In this document: positions 44,811 to 54,121 of the stretch, in pieces
Numbering within the stretch: the stretch's first letter is position 1
Layout: every line of letters starts with the position of its first letter
Assembly: GCF_025947345.1 (NCBI RefSeq)
Contig: NZ_CP110011.1
Coordinates: forward strand, 992,001 to 1,056,000
Reading direction: 5' to 3'
From: Flavobacterium sp. N502536
GTDB lineage: Bacteria > Bacteroidota > Bacteroidia > Flavobacteriales > Flavobacteriaceae
Length of the DNA: 64,000 nucleotides
The notes under the pieces: model-generated
What the model was told of the DNA's origin: nothing
What the model saw: the letters and a program-made list of their open reading frames with translations, nothing else
Database searches by the model: none
Position numbers and translations under genes: made by a program

Positions 44811-46781
44811 TTACTTATCCAAAACCTCAAAAGTAGAATTCATACTTTTAAATTCAGGAACAATTTTTTTCATTTTAGCAACAATATCTTCATTATCATA
44901 AAAATCAGCTATTCCGATAAGCTCATCGATCTCGATATGCAGGTTTTCGTACTCATCTTGAATTTCCTGAGCAATCATAATCTTATTATGATAAGTTGGT
45001 AATGTTTTAGAAGTATCATTTAATAACTCTTCATAGAGTTTCTCTCCAGGTCGCAAACCAACAATTTTAATCTTTATTTCCTTATCCGGAATAAAACCTG
45101 CCAGTTTAATCATCTTTTTAGCCAAATCTATAATCTTTACAGGCTTACCCATATCAAAAATATAAATCTCACCTCCGTTACCCATTGCACCAGCTTCTAA
45201 AACTAATTGGCAAGCTTCGGGAATAGTCATAAAATAACGAATAATATCCTGATGCGTTATAGTAACCGGACCACCCTCAGCAATTTGTTTGGTAAACAAC
45301 GGGACTACTGATCCATTGGATCCTAAAACGTTTCCGAAACGCGTCGTGATAAATTTAGTAACGCTTTCCCCTCCATTTTCTCTCTGATTTTTCAAGAACA
45401 AGGATTGAACATACTTTTCAGCAATTCTTTTACTCGCTCCCATAACATTGCTAGGATTCACCGCTTTATCTGTTGAAACCATGACAAATTTTTTGACGTG
45501 ATATTTACAGGATAAATCTGCTAAGTTCTTAGTTCCTTTAATATTGGTATGAATTGCCTGTGCAGGATTTTCTTCCATTAACGGAACATGTTTGTATGCG
45601 GCTGCATGAAAAACAACATGAGGGCTATAATTTTTGAAAACTTTTTCCAGTGCTTTTTTGCTTCTTACATCCGCAATTACTGCCACTATTTTTGATTCAG
45701 AACCTAACGTCAATGTTTCCAAACACAAATTATGAAGCGGGGTTTCGGCATGATCTAAAATGACTACCATTTTAGGGTTAAAACCAAGAACCTGTCTCAC
45801 TATTTCACTACCTATAGATCCCGCTGCCCCGGTAATTAAAACGGTTTTGTCTTTTAATTGTTTAGAAATTGATTTACTATCTAAAACAATAGGTTTTCTT
45901 TCTAATAAATCTTCAATCTGAATATTTTTTACTTTTTGAGAAATTTCTTTTTGATTCTCCCAATCCGAAATCAATGGAACTGTATATACTCTATAATTGA
46001 ACTCCAAACATTGATCTACAATGATTAATTGTTCATCTTTAGATAAACTCTTATCAGCAATAATAACACCTTCGGCAGCCACAGAACGCATTAGAGCCGG
46101 CAATTTTTTTCTTAAAATCAGAATAGGCAAATCCAGCATTCTCTTAGATGCATTCTGATTGTTTTTATCTACAAAACCTACAATTTTAAATCGCGAAGGA
46201 GTTTCAAACTTCAGTGCATTAGCAACCGAAATTGCATTGGCATCTGTTCCATAAATTACTGTGCGAATTAACTTTGTGGTTGTTTTTTCAGAGAAATAAA
46301 GTTCGAATGTTTGCTTAACAATCACCCTATATAAAAACAACCCACAAAACGACAATACTAAATTGATAAAAAGAGCCGTATTTAAAAATGCTTTATGCCC
46401 TGTATATAATTCAAAAACTAAATTGAAAAATAAGAAAAACACTAAAACTGACATTTGCGAAAACAGCAATTTTATAGCATCAATATAAGAGGAGTGTCTA
46501 ATAATACCCGAATAAGTTCTAAACAACCAAAAGAAAAATATATTGGTAACAATTAAACTCGAAACAAAGAAAAACTGATGAGAAGTAACGATATAACCCA
46601 GTGCTGTACCTTCAAACAGCATATAGGTAAAAGTAAACGAGAAAATCAGTACCATTATATCTATGGCAACAATAATCCATCTCGGCAAGTAACTAAGGTT
46701 ATTAATACTCGCTCGTAAATTCCTAGGTGAGAATAAATTAAGCAATAAAGAAGCTATTTTGGTTTGTTTATCTGTATCCAA
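44811..46781 (-). CDS. Membrane-bound NDP-sugar 4,6-dehydratase (WbpM/PglF/CapD type)
   Basis: A 656-residue enzyme. Four N-terminal membrane spans (about 35-150) precede a first Rossmann domain (about 165-285) and the catalytic SDR domain from about 310 (VLITGAAGSIGSEIVRQ). The active site shows VMVSTDKAVNPSNVMGASKR: Tyr of YxxxK is replaced by Met, as in WbpM and PglF. These make UDP-4-keto-6-deoxy-GlcNAc (bacillosamine, QuiNAc and FucNAc lines). RFGNVLGSNGSVVPLF is a further family mark. It has a possible -7 box upstream. Confidence 0.93.
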   Translation of the reverse strand: MDTDKQTKIASLLLNLFSPRNLRASINNLSYLPRWIIVAIDIMVLIFSFTFTYMLFEGTALGYIVTSHQFFFVSSLIVTNIFFFWLFRTYSGIIRHSSYIDAIKLLFSQMSVLVFFLFFNLVFELYTGHKAFLNTALFINLVLSFCGLFLYRVIVKQTFELYFSEKTTTKLIRTVIYGTDANAISVANALKFETPSRFKIVGFVDKNNQNASKRMLDLPILILRKKLPALMRSVAAEGVIIADKSLSKDEQLIIVDQCLEFNYRVYTVPLISDWENQKEISQKVKNIQIEDLLERKPIVLDSKSISKQLKDKTVLITGAAGSIGSEIVRQVLGFNPKMVVILDHAETPLHNLCLETLTLGSESKIVAVIADVRSKKALEKVFKNYSPHVVFHAAAYKHVPLMEENPAQAIHTNIKGTKNLADLSCKYHVKKFVMVSTDKAVNPSNVMGASKRIAEKYVQSLFLKNQRENGGESVTKFITTRFGNVLGSNGSVVPLFTKQIAEGGPVTITHQDIIRYFMTIPEACQLVLEAGAMGNGGEIYIFDMGKPVKIIDLAKKMIKLAGFIPDKEIKIKIVGLRPGEKLYEELLNDTSKTLPTYHNKIMIAQEIQDEYENLHIEIDELIGIADFYDNEDIVAKMKKIVPEFKSMNSTFEVLDK

Positions 46782-46819
46782 TTTGGTTTCGTTTAATTTT
46801 ATAAACTTTATATAGCTTA

Positions 46820-46827
46820 CAAAAATA
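46820..46827 (-). promoter_or_regulatory. Possible -7 box upstream of the WbpM-like gene
   Basis: The minus strand reads TATTTTTG, a match to TAnnTTTG, 38 bases before the start codon at 46,781. No clear TTTG lies 19-21 nt further upstream, so this is tentative. Confidence 0.35.
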
Positions 46828-46865
46828 CAAATTAAAGGTTTTAAAAAATTATTTTCAGTAGTAAT

Positions 46866-47750
46866 TTAGACTTTAACACCTCTTTTCTTTTGTTTTAATA
46901 ATTCTATCAAATAAGACCCGTATCCAGATTTGACCAGAGGCTTTGCAAGTTCCTCCAATTCGGCATCATTTAAGAATCCTTGTCGCCATGCAACCTCTTC
47001 TATACAGCCAACCTTAAGCCCCTGTCTGTCCTCCAAAACCTGAACAAATTGTCCTGCCTGCATTAAACTATTAAAAGTTCCTGTATCCAACCAGGCTGTT
47101 CCTCTACTTAAGATACCTACTTTTAAAGAGTCCCTGTCCAAATAAACCTTATTTACATCCGTAATTTCATACTCTCCACGAGCACTTGGAGCAATATTCT
47201 TAGCAATTTCTACAACTGAATTATCATAAAAATACAAACCAGGAACTGCGTAATTTGATTTAGGCTCTATTGGTTTTTCTTCAATAGAAATTGCATTTAA
47301 GTCATTATCAAATTCAACAACACCATAACGTTCCGGATCAGAAACATGATAAGCAAATACAACACCTCCTTTAGGTTTTGTATTCGACTTCAAAAGATCT
47401 TGCATATTAGAGCCGAAAAAGATATTATCTCCTAGTATTAAGGCAACATCATCTTTACCTATAAATTCTTCTCCAATAACAAAAGCCTGCGCTAATCCAT
47501 TTGGGATCGCTTGTTCAGCATAGCTAAACTTACAACCTAAACTTGATCCATCACCTAATAATTTTTTAAAATTAGGCAAATCATGCGGTGTCGATATAAT
47601 TAAGATTTCATTGATTCCTGACATCATCAGGGTAGATAATGGATAATAAATCATTGGTTTGTCATAAACAGGCATCATCTGCTTACTCATTGCCAATGTT
47701 AATGGATGTAATCTTGTGCCGGAGCCTCCTGCTAAAATAATTCCTTTCAT
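46866..47750 (-). CDS. rmlA: Glucose-1-phosphate thymidylyltransferase
   Basis: A 294-residue nucleotidyltransferase that makes dTDP-glucose, first step of dTDP-L-rhamnose and other dTDP-sugars. The start [18 protein letters not shown] contains the GGSGTRL phosphate loop; [23 protein letters not shown] and [20 protein letters not shown] (in two segments) are typical. The C-terminus is of the standard long form. It is 81 nt downstream of rmlD; the gap holds a 7-bp tandem repeat. Confidence 0.96.
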   Translation of the reverse strand: MKGIILAGGSGTRLHPLTLAMSKQMMPVYDKPMIYYPLSTLMMSGINEILIISTPHDLPNFKKLLGDGSSLGCKFSYAEQAIPNGLAQAFVIGEEFIGKDDVALILGDNIFFGSNMQDLLKSNTKPKGGVVFAYHVSDPERYGVVEFDNDLNAISIEEKPIEPKSNYAVPGLYFYDNSVVEIAKNIAPSARGEYEITDVNKVYLDRDSLKVGILSRGTAWLDTGTFNSLMQAGQFVQVLEDRQGLKVGCIEEVAWRQGFLNDAELEELAKPLVKSGYGSYLIELLKQKKRGVKV

Positions 47751-47757
47751 AAATCTT

Positions 47758-47790
47758 GATTTTAGATTTTAGATTTTAGATTTTAGATTT
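47758..47790. repeat. Short tandem repeat, 7-bp unit gatttta (about 4.7 copies)
   Basis: The run gattttagattttagatttt continues to 47,790. It lies 8 bases upstream of the rmlA start codon on the minus strand, within the leader. Copy number could vary by slippage and alter the leader length. Confidence 0.85.
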
Positions 47791-47831
47791 CATTTAGCTG
47801 AAATACTATATATCAAATCTTTAAACCAAAT

Positions 47832-48677
47832 TTATATAAATATCTTTTTTAAACTTTGTTTATAATTAGGAATTTCTAAATTGTAAAGAGTTTTTATTTT
47901 TTTCTTATCTAATAATGAAAATTTCGGGCGTTTTGCAGGAGTTAGATAGGAAGAGGATGAAATCCCACCAACATTACAATTATACCCCCCTAATTCTTTT
48001 ATACTCAACGCAAATTCATACCAACTTACTTCGTCTTCATTTGAATAATTGTAAATTCCAGGAATCCAATCAGACGATTCTAAAATAACCATCATTGCTT
48101 GGGCTAAATCAGCAGCATATGTTGGTGAACCAATTTGATCATTTACAACATTTATTGTATCTCTTTCTTGCATCAATCTTTGCATCGTTTTGACAAAATT
48201 ATTCCCAAACTTACTATACACCCAAGAGGTTCGTATAATAATTGAATCTGGATTCTCTCTTAAGCACGCAATTTCTCCGGCTAATTTGCTCTCTCCATAA
48301 ACATTTATAGGATTTGTTTTTGCCTCTTCATTTAAAGCAGAAGAAGAAGACCCATCAAATACATAATCTGTTGAAATATGGATTAGTTTTACATTATTCT
48401 CGAACGTATATTTTGCAATTAATTCTACAGCTAGATTATTTATCGTAAAAGCCAGTTCTCTTTCAGTTTCTGCTTTATCAACTGCTGTATAAGCGCCGCA
48501 ATTAAAAATAATATTAGGCTTAATTTCATTTAGCTGATCATTAAGCAACTCCAAATTATCTAATGTGATTTTTGTCCGATCTGCAAAAATCCATTCAAAT
48601 TCCGGATAAGATACTGACAGAACTGAAAGTTCAGATCCTAGTTGTCCATTTGCTCCTGTAACAAGTATTTTTCTCAT
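47832..48677 (-). CDS. rmlD: dTDP-4-dehydrorhamnose reductase
   Basis: A 281-residue SDR enzyme, last step to dTDP-L-rhamnose. ILVTGANGQLGSEL is the NADPH-binding start; HISTDYVFDGSS follows, and the catalytic YxxxK is NVYGESKLAGE near residue 130. FNCGAYTAVDKAE is a strong RmlD signature. It shares one base with rmlC and precedes rmlA in the direction of transcription. rmlB, needed between RmlA and RmlC, is not in the window. Confidence 0.95.
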   Translation of the reverse strand: MRKILVTGANGQLGSELSVLSVSYPEFEWIFADRTKITLDNLELLNDQLNEIKPNIIFNCGAYTAVDKAETERELAFTINNLAVELIAKYTFENNVKLIHISTDYVFDGSSSSALNEEAKTNPINVYGESKLAGEIACLRENPDSIIIRTSWVYSKFGNNFVKTMQRLMQERDTINVVNDQIGSPTYAADLAQAMMVILESSDWIPGIYNYSNEDEVSWYEFALSIKELGGYNCNVGGISSSSYLTPAKRPKFSLLDKKKIKTLYNLEIPNYKQSLKKIFI

Positions 48678-49225
48678 TAAAATAGGCTATTACAATTCTC
48701 TATAAAAGGAAGAATCTGGTCTTTCTCAGAAACAATAGCTTCTTTTAGATTTATTCCCCAATCAATATTTAAAGAAGGATCATCAAATCTAATTCCGCCT
48801 TCAGAGACTTTATCATAAAACTGATCACATTTATACATTACGGAAGCCGTTTCGCTAATAACCGAAAAACCATGTGCAAAACCTTGCGGCACTAATAATT
48901 GCTTCTTATTTTCGGCCGACAGTAAAACACTAAATGATTTTCCATATGTGGGAGAATCTCTTCTTAAATCTACTGCTACATCAACAATTTCTCCTTCTAA
49001 AACGCGAACTAATTTGGTTTGCGAAAAAGGAGGGTTCTGGTAATGCAAGCCACGTAATGTTCCTTTTTTTGAAAATGATTGATTATCCTGAACGAAATCG
49101 ATATTTATTCCTAAGTCTGCAAATTTTGCTTTACTGTAAGATTCAAAAAAGTAACCTCTTTCATCTCCAAAAACAGTTGGCTCAATAATTAATAAATCCT
49201 CTATAAAAGTTTTTTCTGATTTCAT
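48677..49225 (-). CDS. rmlC: dTDP-4-dehydrorhamnose 3,5-epimerase
   Basis: A 182-residue cupin, normal family length. ESYSKAKFADLGINIDFVQD and FSKKGTLRGLHYQNPPF carry the catalytic His in GLHYQ; LLVPQGFAHGFSVIS and the Tyr in YKCDQFYD complete the site. The C-terminal segment FDDPSLNIDWGI matches the family. It forms a compact rmlC-rmlD-rmlA run, one base overlapping rmlD. Confidence 0.95.
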   Translation of the reverse strand: MKSEKTFIEDLLIIEPTVFGDERGYFFESYSKAKFADLGINIDFVQDNQSFSKKGTLRGLHYQNPPFSQTKLVRVLEGEIVDVAVDLRRDSPTYGKSFSVLLSAENKKQLLVPQGFAHGFSVISETASVMYKCDQFYDKVSEGGIRFDDPSLNIDWGINLKEAIVSEKDQILPFIENCNSLF

Positions 49226-49250
49226 CTAATAAACAATAATACTTTAAACT

Positions 49251-50386
49251 TTATTTAAAAAACACATCTAAAACATTCTTAATTCTTAATCTATCGTCGT
49301 CACTCAAATTAGATCCCGAAGGTAAACATAATCCTTTTTCAAATAAATTCTCTGCAATATTATTTCCATAATACGGATATTTCAAAAATATGGGTTGCAA
49401 ATGCATCGGTTTCCATAAAGCGCGGGATTCAATACCTGCATTTTTAAAAGCCAATCTTAAAGCCTCATTGCCTTTCTCCTTATCGTCAGTTTCGATTAGG
49501 ATTGTAGTTAACCAATAATTAGAAAAATAATCTTTGTTTGGTTCTTGAAAAACGGTTACCTCATCTATCTCTTGAAATATATCTTTATAAAAATTGTGTA
49601 CTTTTCTGCGTAAAACGATATTTTCTTCTAGAACTTCCATTTGCCCGCAACCAATACCGGCACATATATTACTCATTCTGTAATTATATCCTATTTCACT
49701 GTGTTGGTAATGTGATGTGTCATCCCTGGATTGAGTAGCATAAAAAATAGCCCGTTGTTTTAATTTCTCAGAAACGGTCACGAGTACGCCACCGCCAGAA
49801 GTCGTAATTATTTTATTACCATTAAAAGAAAAAATTCCAAAATCGCCAAATGTTCCACATTTTTTTCCTTTATAACTGCTCCCTAAGGCTTCTGCACTAT
49901 CTTCAATTATCGGAATTCCGTAATTTCTAGCAATTGCATGAATCTCATCTATTTTATAAGGCATTCCATATAAATGGACTGTAATAATGGCTTTAGGCTT
50001 TTTACCCTTTAAAATTCTGTCTTTAATTGCGATTTCAAGAGAATCCGGACAAATATTCCATGTGTCTAATTCACTATCCACAAAGACGGGATTGCTCCTT
50101 GATACAATATTGGATTTGCGGAGGCAGAAAATGTCATACTTTGACAAATTACTTCGTCACCAGTTTTTACTCCCAACAAAATCAATGCTAAATGAATAGC
50201 TGCAGTACCCGAATTTAAAGCGCTTATAAAAACACTATTACCCAAATAATTTTCTAACTTATTCTCAAATTCATCGACATTAGGCCCTCCAGAAGTAATC
50301 CAGGAGTCTTTGAGTGCTTTTTGAATATAATTTTCTTCAAATCCGCTTTGCTTTGGTAATGATAAAAAAATTTTTTTTTTATTCAT
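49251..50386 (-). pseudogene. DegT/DnrJ/EryC1 aminotransferase (PglE/EpsN-like), single frameshift
   Basis: Two reading frames (49,251-50,147 and 50,066-50,386) together make one aminotransferase of about 378 residues. The 5' part reads KKIFLSLPKQSGFEENYIQK ... SWITSGGPNVDEFE; the 3' part has PIIEDSAEALGSSYKG and the PLP-Lys segment FGIFSFNGNKIITTSGGG. The join falls at the GGG of 50,088-50,090 (CCC on the coding strand). Restoring one C gives AIPVFVDSELDTW in frame. The overall type resembles UDP-4-keto sugar aminotransferases of bacillosamine lines. It may be intact in the organism if the missing base is a sequencing error. Confidence 0.85.
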
Positions 50387-50804
50387 TTATCTTCCAATAG
50401 TCTGAATCATACCGAACATCATCATCACATACCTTTGTCAGTGGCAAAGTCGAAAATGAAATCAATTTAGCATCTTTTTCCAATGATTCTATTGCATTCG
50501 CATATCCCGCCGGTATATGAACAATTTTGCTATCCGTATCTGAAACCAATACGGTTTCAACAAGTAAATCTTTTGAAGGAAATTCCCAATTATCAATTTT
50601 TACAAAATGAATTTTAAATGATCCTCTAATACAATAAAAGTTTTTAGCGTCTAATTTATGTCCCTGCCAGGCACGAATAGGATTTTCTTCTGAATTACTA
50701 ATAATGTAAAACCGTTCAATACCATCAAAATCAAAATCATTTACATAAGAAATAGTACCTCTTTTATCTGAAAAGATATTACCTTGAATTGTTTTGGGTG
50801 TCAT
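50379..50804 (-). CDS. RmlC/FdtA-like sugar-nucleotide cupin
   Basis: A 141-residue single-cupin protein. IRAWQGHKLDAKNFYCIRG resembles the GWHGHK metal/active-site strand of RmlC-like and FdtA/WxcM-like enzymes; VHIPAGYANAIESLE closes the barrel. Such proteins are 3,4-ketoisomerases or epimerases of dTDP-6-deoxy-keto sugars. It overlaps the frameshifted aminotransferase by 8 nt, the arrangement seen for ketoisomerase plus aminotransferase pairs. The exact reaction is uncertain. Confidence 0.75.
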   Translation of the reverse strand: MTPKTIQGNIFSDKRGTISYVNDFDFDGIERFYIISNSEENPIRAWQGHKLDAKNFYCIRGSFKIHFVKIDNWEFPSKDLLVETVLVSDTDSKIVHIPAGYANAIESLEKDAKLISFSTLPLTKVCDDDVRYDSDYWKINE

Positions 50805-50809
50805 AAATT

Positions 50810-51763
50810 TTATCTTATTTTATTATGTAACAGGTAAAATTTACCTGAATAAATGAGCAGTAGGGGAATAATAACAATACCAAATAATGTAATATCCTGA
50901 ACTTTCTGATATAAAAAAATAACTACGATTGAGACACTCATCTGAACTATAGCATAATATAATGAAACTAATCTATGGGGAATTTTGTACTCATTACTTA
51001 ACACTTGATACAAATGTAAACGGTGAGCTTCAAAAATATTTTGCTTTAAATACAAACGATGTATAATTGTACAAATGCTATCAACTCCATAAACAGCCAA
51101 AAATAATAGCCAAATGAGCGAGTTTGTTCTTAATATAAGTTGTAAAACCAAATAAATTATCCAAAAAGCTATAGCTATACTTCCTACATCTCCAGCAAAA
51201 CATTTTGCTTTTTTTCTATAATTAAAAAATAAGAAAACCAAGCTGGCAATTATAGGATACTTTATAAAATCATTATTACTAAACAATTGAATGTTATTAT
51301 TCACATAAAGCAAAGATCCCATTACCACAAAAGTGTATAAACCTGTTATGCCATTAATACCATCCATAAAATTATAGGCATTAATTAATCCTATTGCAAG
51401 AATATAAGTAATCATGATACCCCATAAAGGGAATAAAGAAAATAACCCTAGATTAAAGAATATCAATGTAATGGCAATAAAATGCACAGCAATTCTAATC
51501 TTGTTAGATAAGTTTTGTATATCATCCCAAAAACTAACTAAACTAACCAAAGTTATTCCTGCGAAGAAAAAATAATTCGTTTGTGAATTCTGAACAAAAT
51601 ACAAAAATGCTGAGAACCAAAAAATAATACCACCACCTCTCAAGGTAATTTCTGTATGGGAGCTTCTTTCGTTGGGTTTATCAATAATGTTAAATCGGTT
51701 AGCTACTTTAAAATAAAGCAGCATTATAATCATTAAAAGGATTCCTACTATTGTATAATTCAT
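50810..51763 (-). CDS. Polyprenyl-phosphate HexNAc-1-phosphate transferase (WecA/WbpL/MraY family)
   Basis: About 318 residues from the ATG at 51,761-51,763 (MNYTIVGILLMIIMLLYFKV). An in-frame ATG 14 codons upstream is possible but adds hydrophilic residues ahead of span 1. About ten membrane spans. DKPNERSSHTEITLRGGG, LINAYNFMDGINGI and KCFAGDVGSIAIAF are the signature loops of the family. It starts a glycan by loading GlcNAc-, QuiNAc- or FucNAc-1-phosphate on undecaprenyl phosphate. It is the second initiating enzyme of the locus. Confidence 0.9.
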   Translation of the reverse strand: MNYTIVGILLMIIMLLYFKVANRFNIIDKPNERSSHTEITLRGGGIIFWFSAFLYFVQNSQTNYFFFAGITLVSLVSFWDDIQNLSNKIRIAVHFIAITLIFFNLGLFSLFPLWGIMITYILAIGLINAYNFMDGINGITGLYTFVVMGSLLYVNNNIQLFSNNDFIKYPIIASLVFLFFNYRKKAKCFAGDVGSIAIAFWIIYLVLQLILRTNSLIWLLFLAVYGVDSICTIIHRLYLKQNIFEAHRLHLYQVLSNEYKIPHRLVSLYYAIVQMSVSIVVIFLYQKVQDITLFGIVIIPLLLIYSGKFYLLHNKIR

Positions 51764-51830
51764 ATAATTTGTTGTTATCAAAATCGACCGAAAATGCGTA
51801 ATCATTTTCGTACATATTCAATCTTTATTA

Positions 51831-51865
51831 TCGTAGTTGATATTAATTAGTTTCAAGAACTACGA
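51831..51865. repeat. 8-bp inverted repeat in the 228-bp gap upstream of the WecA-like gene
   Basis: tcgtagtt (51,831-51,838) and aactacga (51,858-51,865) with a 19-nt loop. No T tract follows on either strand, so it is not a clear terminator; an operator or mRNA structure is possible. The rest of the gap 51,764-51,991 is AT-rich without a recognisable feature. Confidence 0.4.
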
Positions 51866-51991
51866 AAAATAATATCTTTCCGTTCGTTTAATTTTAATTT
51901 GAACTAATAACTTATTAAAATCGTGCTCATAAAAAAATTAATAATAAATAATCATAAAAGGTTAACTGAATTTAATTTAATTAGACTGCAT

Positions 51992-53086
51992 TTAATTTAT
52001 ATTCTTTGCATTATTGCAATTTTCATTTAGGAATGACCATAAAATATTTTTATAAGGTATAAATTTGGGCATATTAATATTCTGTCGGTCAAAATCTTTT
52101 TTTAATCCAACTAAAAAAGCACTAAAATAAAGAGCATAGAAAAATAAAAAAATAATACTTCTTTTACGCCCGCTTTCAAGAAAAATTAACTTTGTCAAAA
52201 CTATGATCTCAAAGATTCTGAAGTATGTAGCAATCCTGGTTGAGTCAGAGTTTTTAGAGCATAGATTGACAAAAACAATAGAAAAGCAATATATGATCAA
52301 TAAGTGTTTATCATAAAACCTTTTTTCTTTAACATATTGAAAATAAAATAAAATAAAAATCCCCTCCAGATTTATAATAATTAATTTTATTAATTCAACT
52401 TGTTGCTCTTTATTTGAAAAATAATAGAGATATCTGTTATTTTCAAATAGTATTCTAAAAATCTGAATAAAATCAAATCTGGATAAAATAAAGGAACCTA
52501 TGATTAATCCAAGTAAATGTGTTGTTTTGAATTTGTCATAAAACTTAAAAACAAAAAGAAAAACAAAAAAAGGAATTAGACAACTTCGATGAATAGATAC
52601 ACCTAAGAACATTAATAAAAAATAAAATAAATATCTTTTATTAATTAAATAATAGAATGCATAAAAGCTAACTGCTACAGCAAAAGATTGTCTAACTAAA
52701 CTAAATGACGTAAGATACAAACTTGGAATCAGGACATAAAATAATAATGCGATACTAGAATTTGCTGTATAATTCTTTATTCCTAAAATAACAAAGTAAC
52801 AAGTAAAAAAAGAAAAAAAGAAAAAAAGATGAGAAGGACTGAGACCAAGCCATCTAAACAAGTTCATAATAGCAACAAATCCGAATTCAAAATCAGAATC
52901 GCGAGTTTTCTGAAAATACCAAGAAACATAACTATTATAGTCAACGCCTATTTTTTCTCTAAATCCCGCTACTAAAATAAGTACTGTGAACGTCAAATAT
53001 TCAAATATTTTTATCTTCCATTGATAAAAATATTGTATCAACAATAGGAATGTAATAAGTAAGAGAAATGCAATATAAAAAATCAC
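51992..53086 (-). CDS. EpsG-family membrane protein (probable polysaccharide polymerase)
   Basis: A 364-residue polytopic protein with about 9-10 spans. LVAGFREKIGVDYNSYVSWY is the EpsG-family mark (the R-x-x-x-G-x-D-Y-x-x-Y pattern). FGFVAIMNLFRWLG and SVSFYAFYYLINKRYLFYF with a His in GVSIHRSCLIPF also fit. EpsG/Wzy-like proteins polymerise repeat units in the periplasm. It is one of three polymerase or ligase candidates in the locus. Confidence 0.82.
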   Translation of the reverse strand: MIFYIAFLLLITFLLLIQYFYQWKIKIFEYLTFTVLILVAGFREKIGVDYNSYVSWYFQKTRDSDFEFGFVAIMNLFRWLGLSPSHLFFFFSFFTCYFVILGIKNYTANSSIALLFYVLIPSLYLTSFSLVRQSFAVAVSFYAFYYLINKRYLFYFLLMFLGVSIHRSCLIPFFVFLFVFKFYDKFKTTHLLGLIIGSFILSRFDFIQIFRILFENNRYLYYFSNKEQQVELIKLIIINLEGIFILFYFQYVKEKRFYDKHLLIIYCFSIVFVNLCSKNSDSTRIATYFRIFEIIVLTKLIFLESGRKRSIIFLFFYALYFSAFLVGLKKDFDRQNINMPKFIPYKNILWSFLNENCNNAKNIN

Positions 53087-53194
53087 AATTTAAAGCTTAA
53101 AAATTATATTTGAAATGAATACTAAAATCAGTTTCAGTTTTTAACCTTCTCATTTATCTCTTCTTAATACTCTTCTATAAGGTATGAAAATTTA

Positions 53195-54084
53195 CTAAAA
53201 AAGCTTTTCTCTCTTAAGATAATCCAAAACTGGTTCGGGATCCCAATTTAATAATGCTCTTGCTTTTGAATCATTAAAAGTTAAGTCTGATATTATTTTT
53301 TCTACCTTCAACGAAGTAATTGGAGATCTATCTCCTAAAAAATCTCCTATTTTCCAATAAACTTGGCTAAACTCAATGGCAAGTTAAAAGATTTTTTTCC
53401 CAATATCGCTAAACTTAATTGATTAAAACTAGGATTAGCTCCATCTGTAAGATTATAAATTCCGCCTACAGCAGCAACAGTTGGTATAAATTTAGCCACA
53501 TCACGAGCTAAAACCATACTTTTTTTTGCTTTCCCTCCATTTATGTTAAAATAATACCCTAACTCGATTGCTTTTATCATAGCCCCTAAATTACCTGGCG
53601 GGTTCTTTCCTACTAATAATGGCAATCTCAAAATAGTGCATTTAACATCATTATCCAGGCACCATTTCTCAACTAATTTCTCGGCTTTAATTTTACTAAT
53701 GCCGTAAGGATCTTTGGCTAGTAGTGAGTGTCCCTCAAGAATATCACTCCCTGTTTCTTGTCCATATACAGAAACTGAACTTATAAAAACAAATTGTTTA
53801 GGCAACTCTGATACTTCTAAACTTTTAAGTAAGTTTTCTGTCCCTGTAACATTTACTTCATGAAAAGCCCTTATTTCTCTTTCAGTTTTAGGCAAAGAAT
53901 GAGCTTTGCCTGCTGAATGAATTACCAAATCAAAAGATTCCGTAAATTTAATTATTCCCTCCTCTAATACAGCCTTATAATTTCCTGATTTACGAGATAG
54001 CTCAATAATTTGATGCTCATTTTTAATTGTTTCAAGAATAATCTTACCCAGAAACCCAGTAGATCCAGTTAGTAATACTTTCAT
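53195..54084 (-). pseudogene. NAD-dependent epimerase/reductase (WbpV-like), single frameshift near the 3' end
   Basis: The open frame gives 245 residues (VLLTGSTGFLGKIILETI; FISSVSVYGQETGS; catalytic Tyr-Lys in DPYGISKIKAEKLVEKW) and stops early after LAKFIGK. One extra A in the coding-strand run at 53,350-53,353 lets the frame continue about 50 residues (IGDFLGDRSPITSLKVEKI ... ALLNWDPEPVLDYLKREK) to a TAG at 53,195. The length is then about 296, normal for WbpV/WreQ-type 4-reductases or 4-epimerases. These accompany WecA-like transferases. Whether the enzyme is truncated or merely misread is open. Confidence 0.85.
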
Positions 54085-54121
54085 TTTTAAGTTTTATTTT
54101 AATCCGGAAATTTTATTCAAA

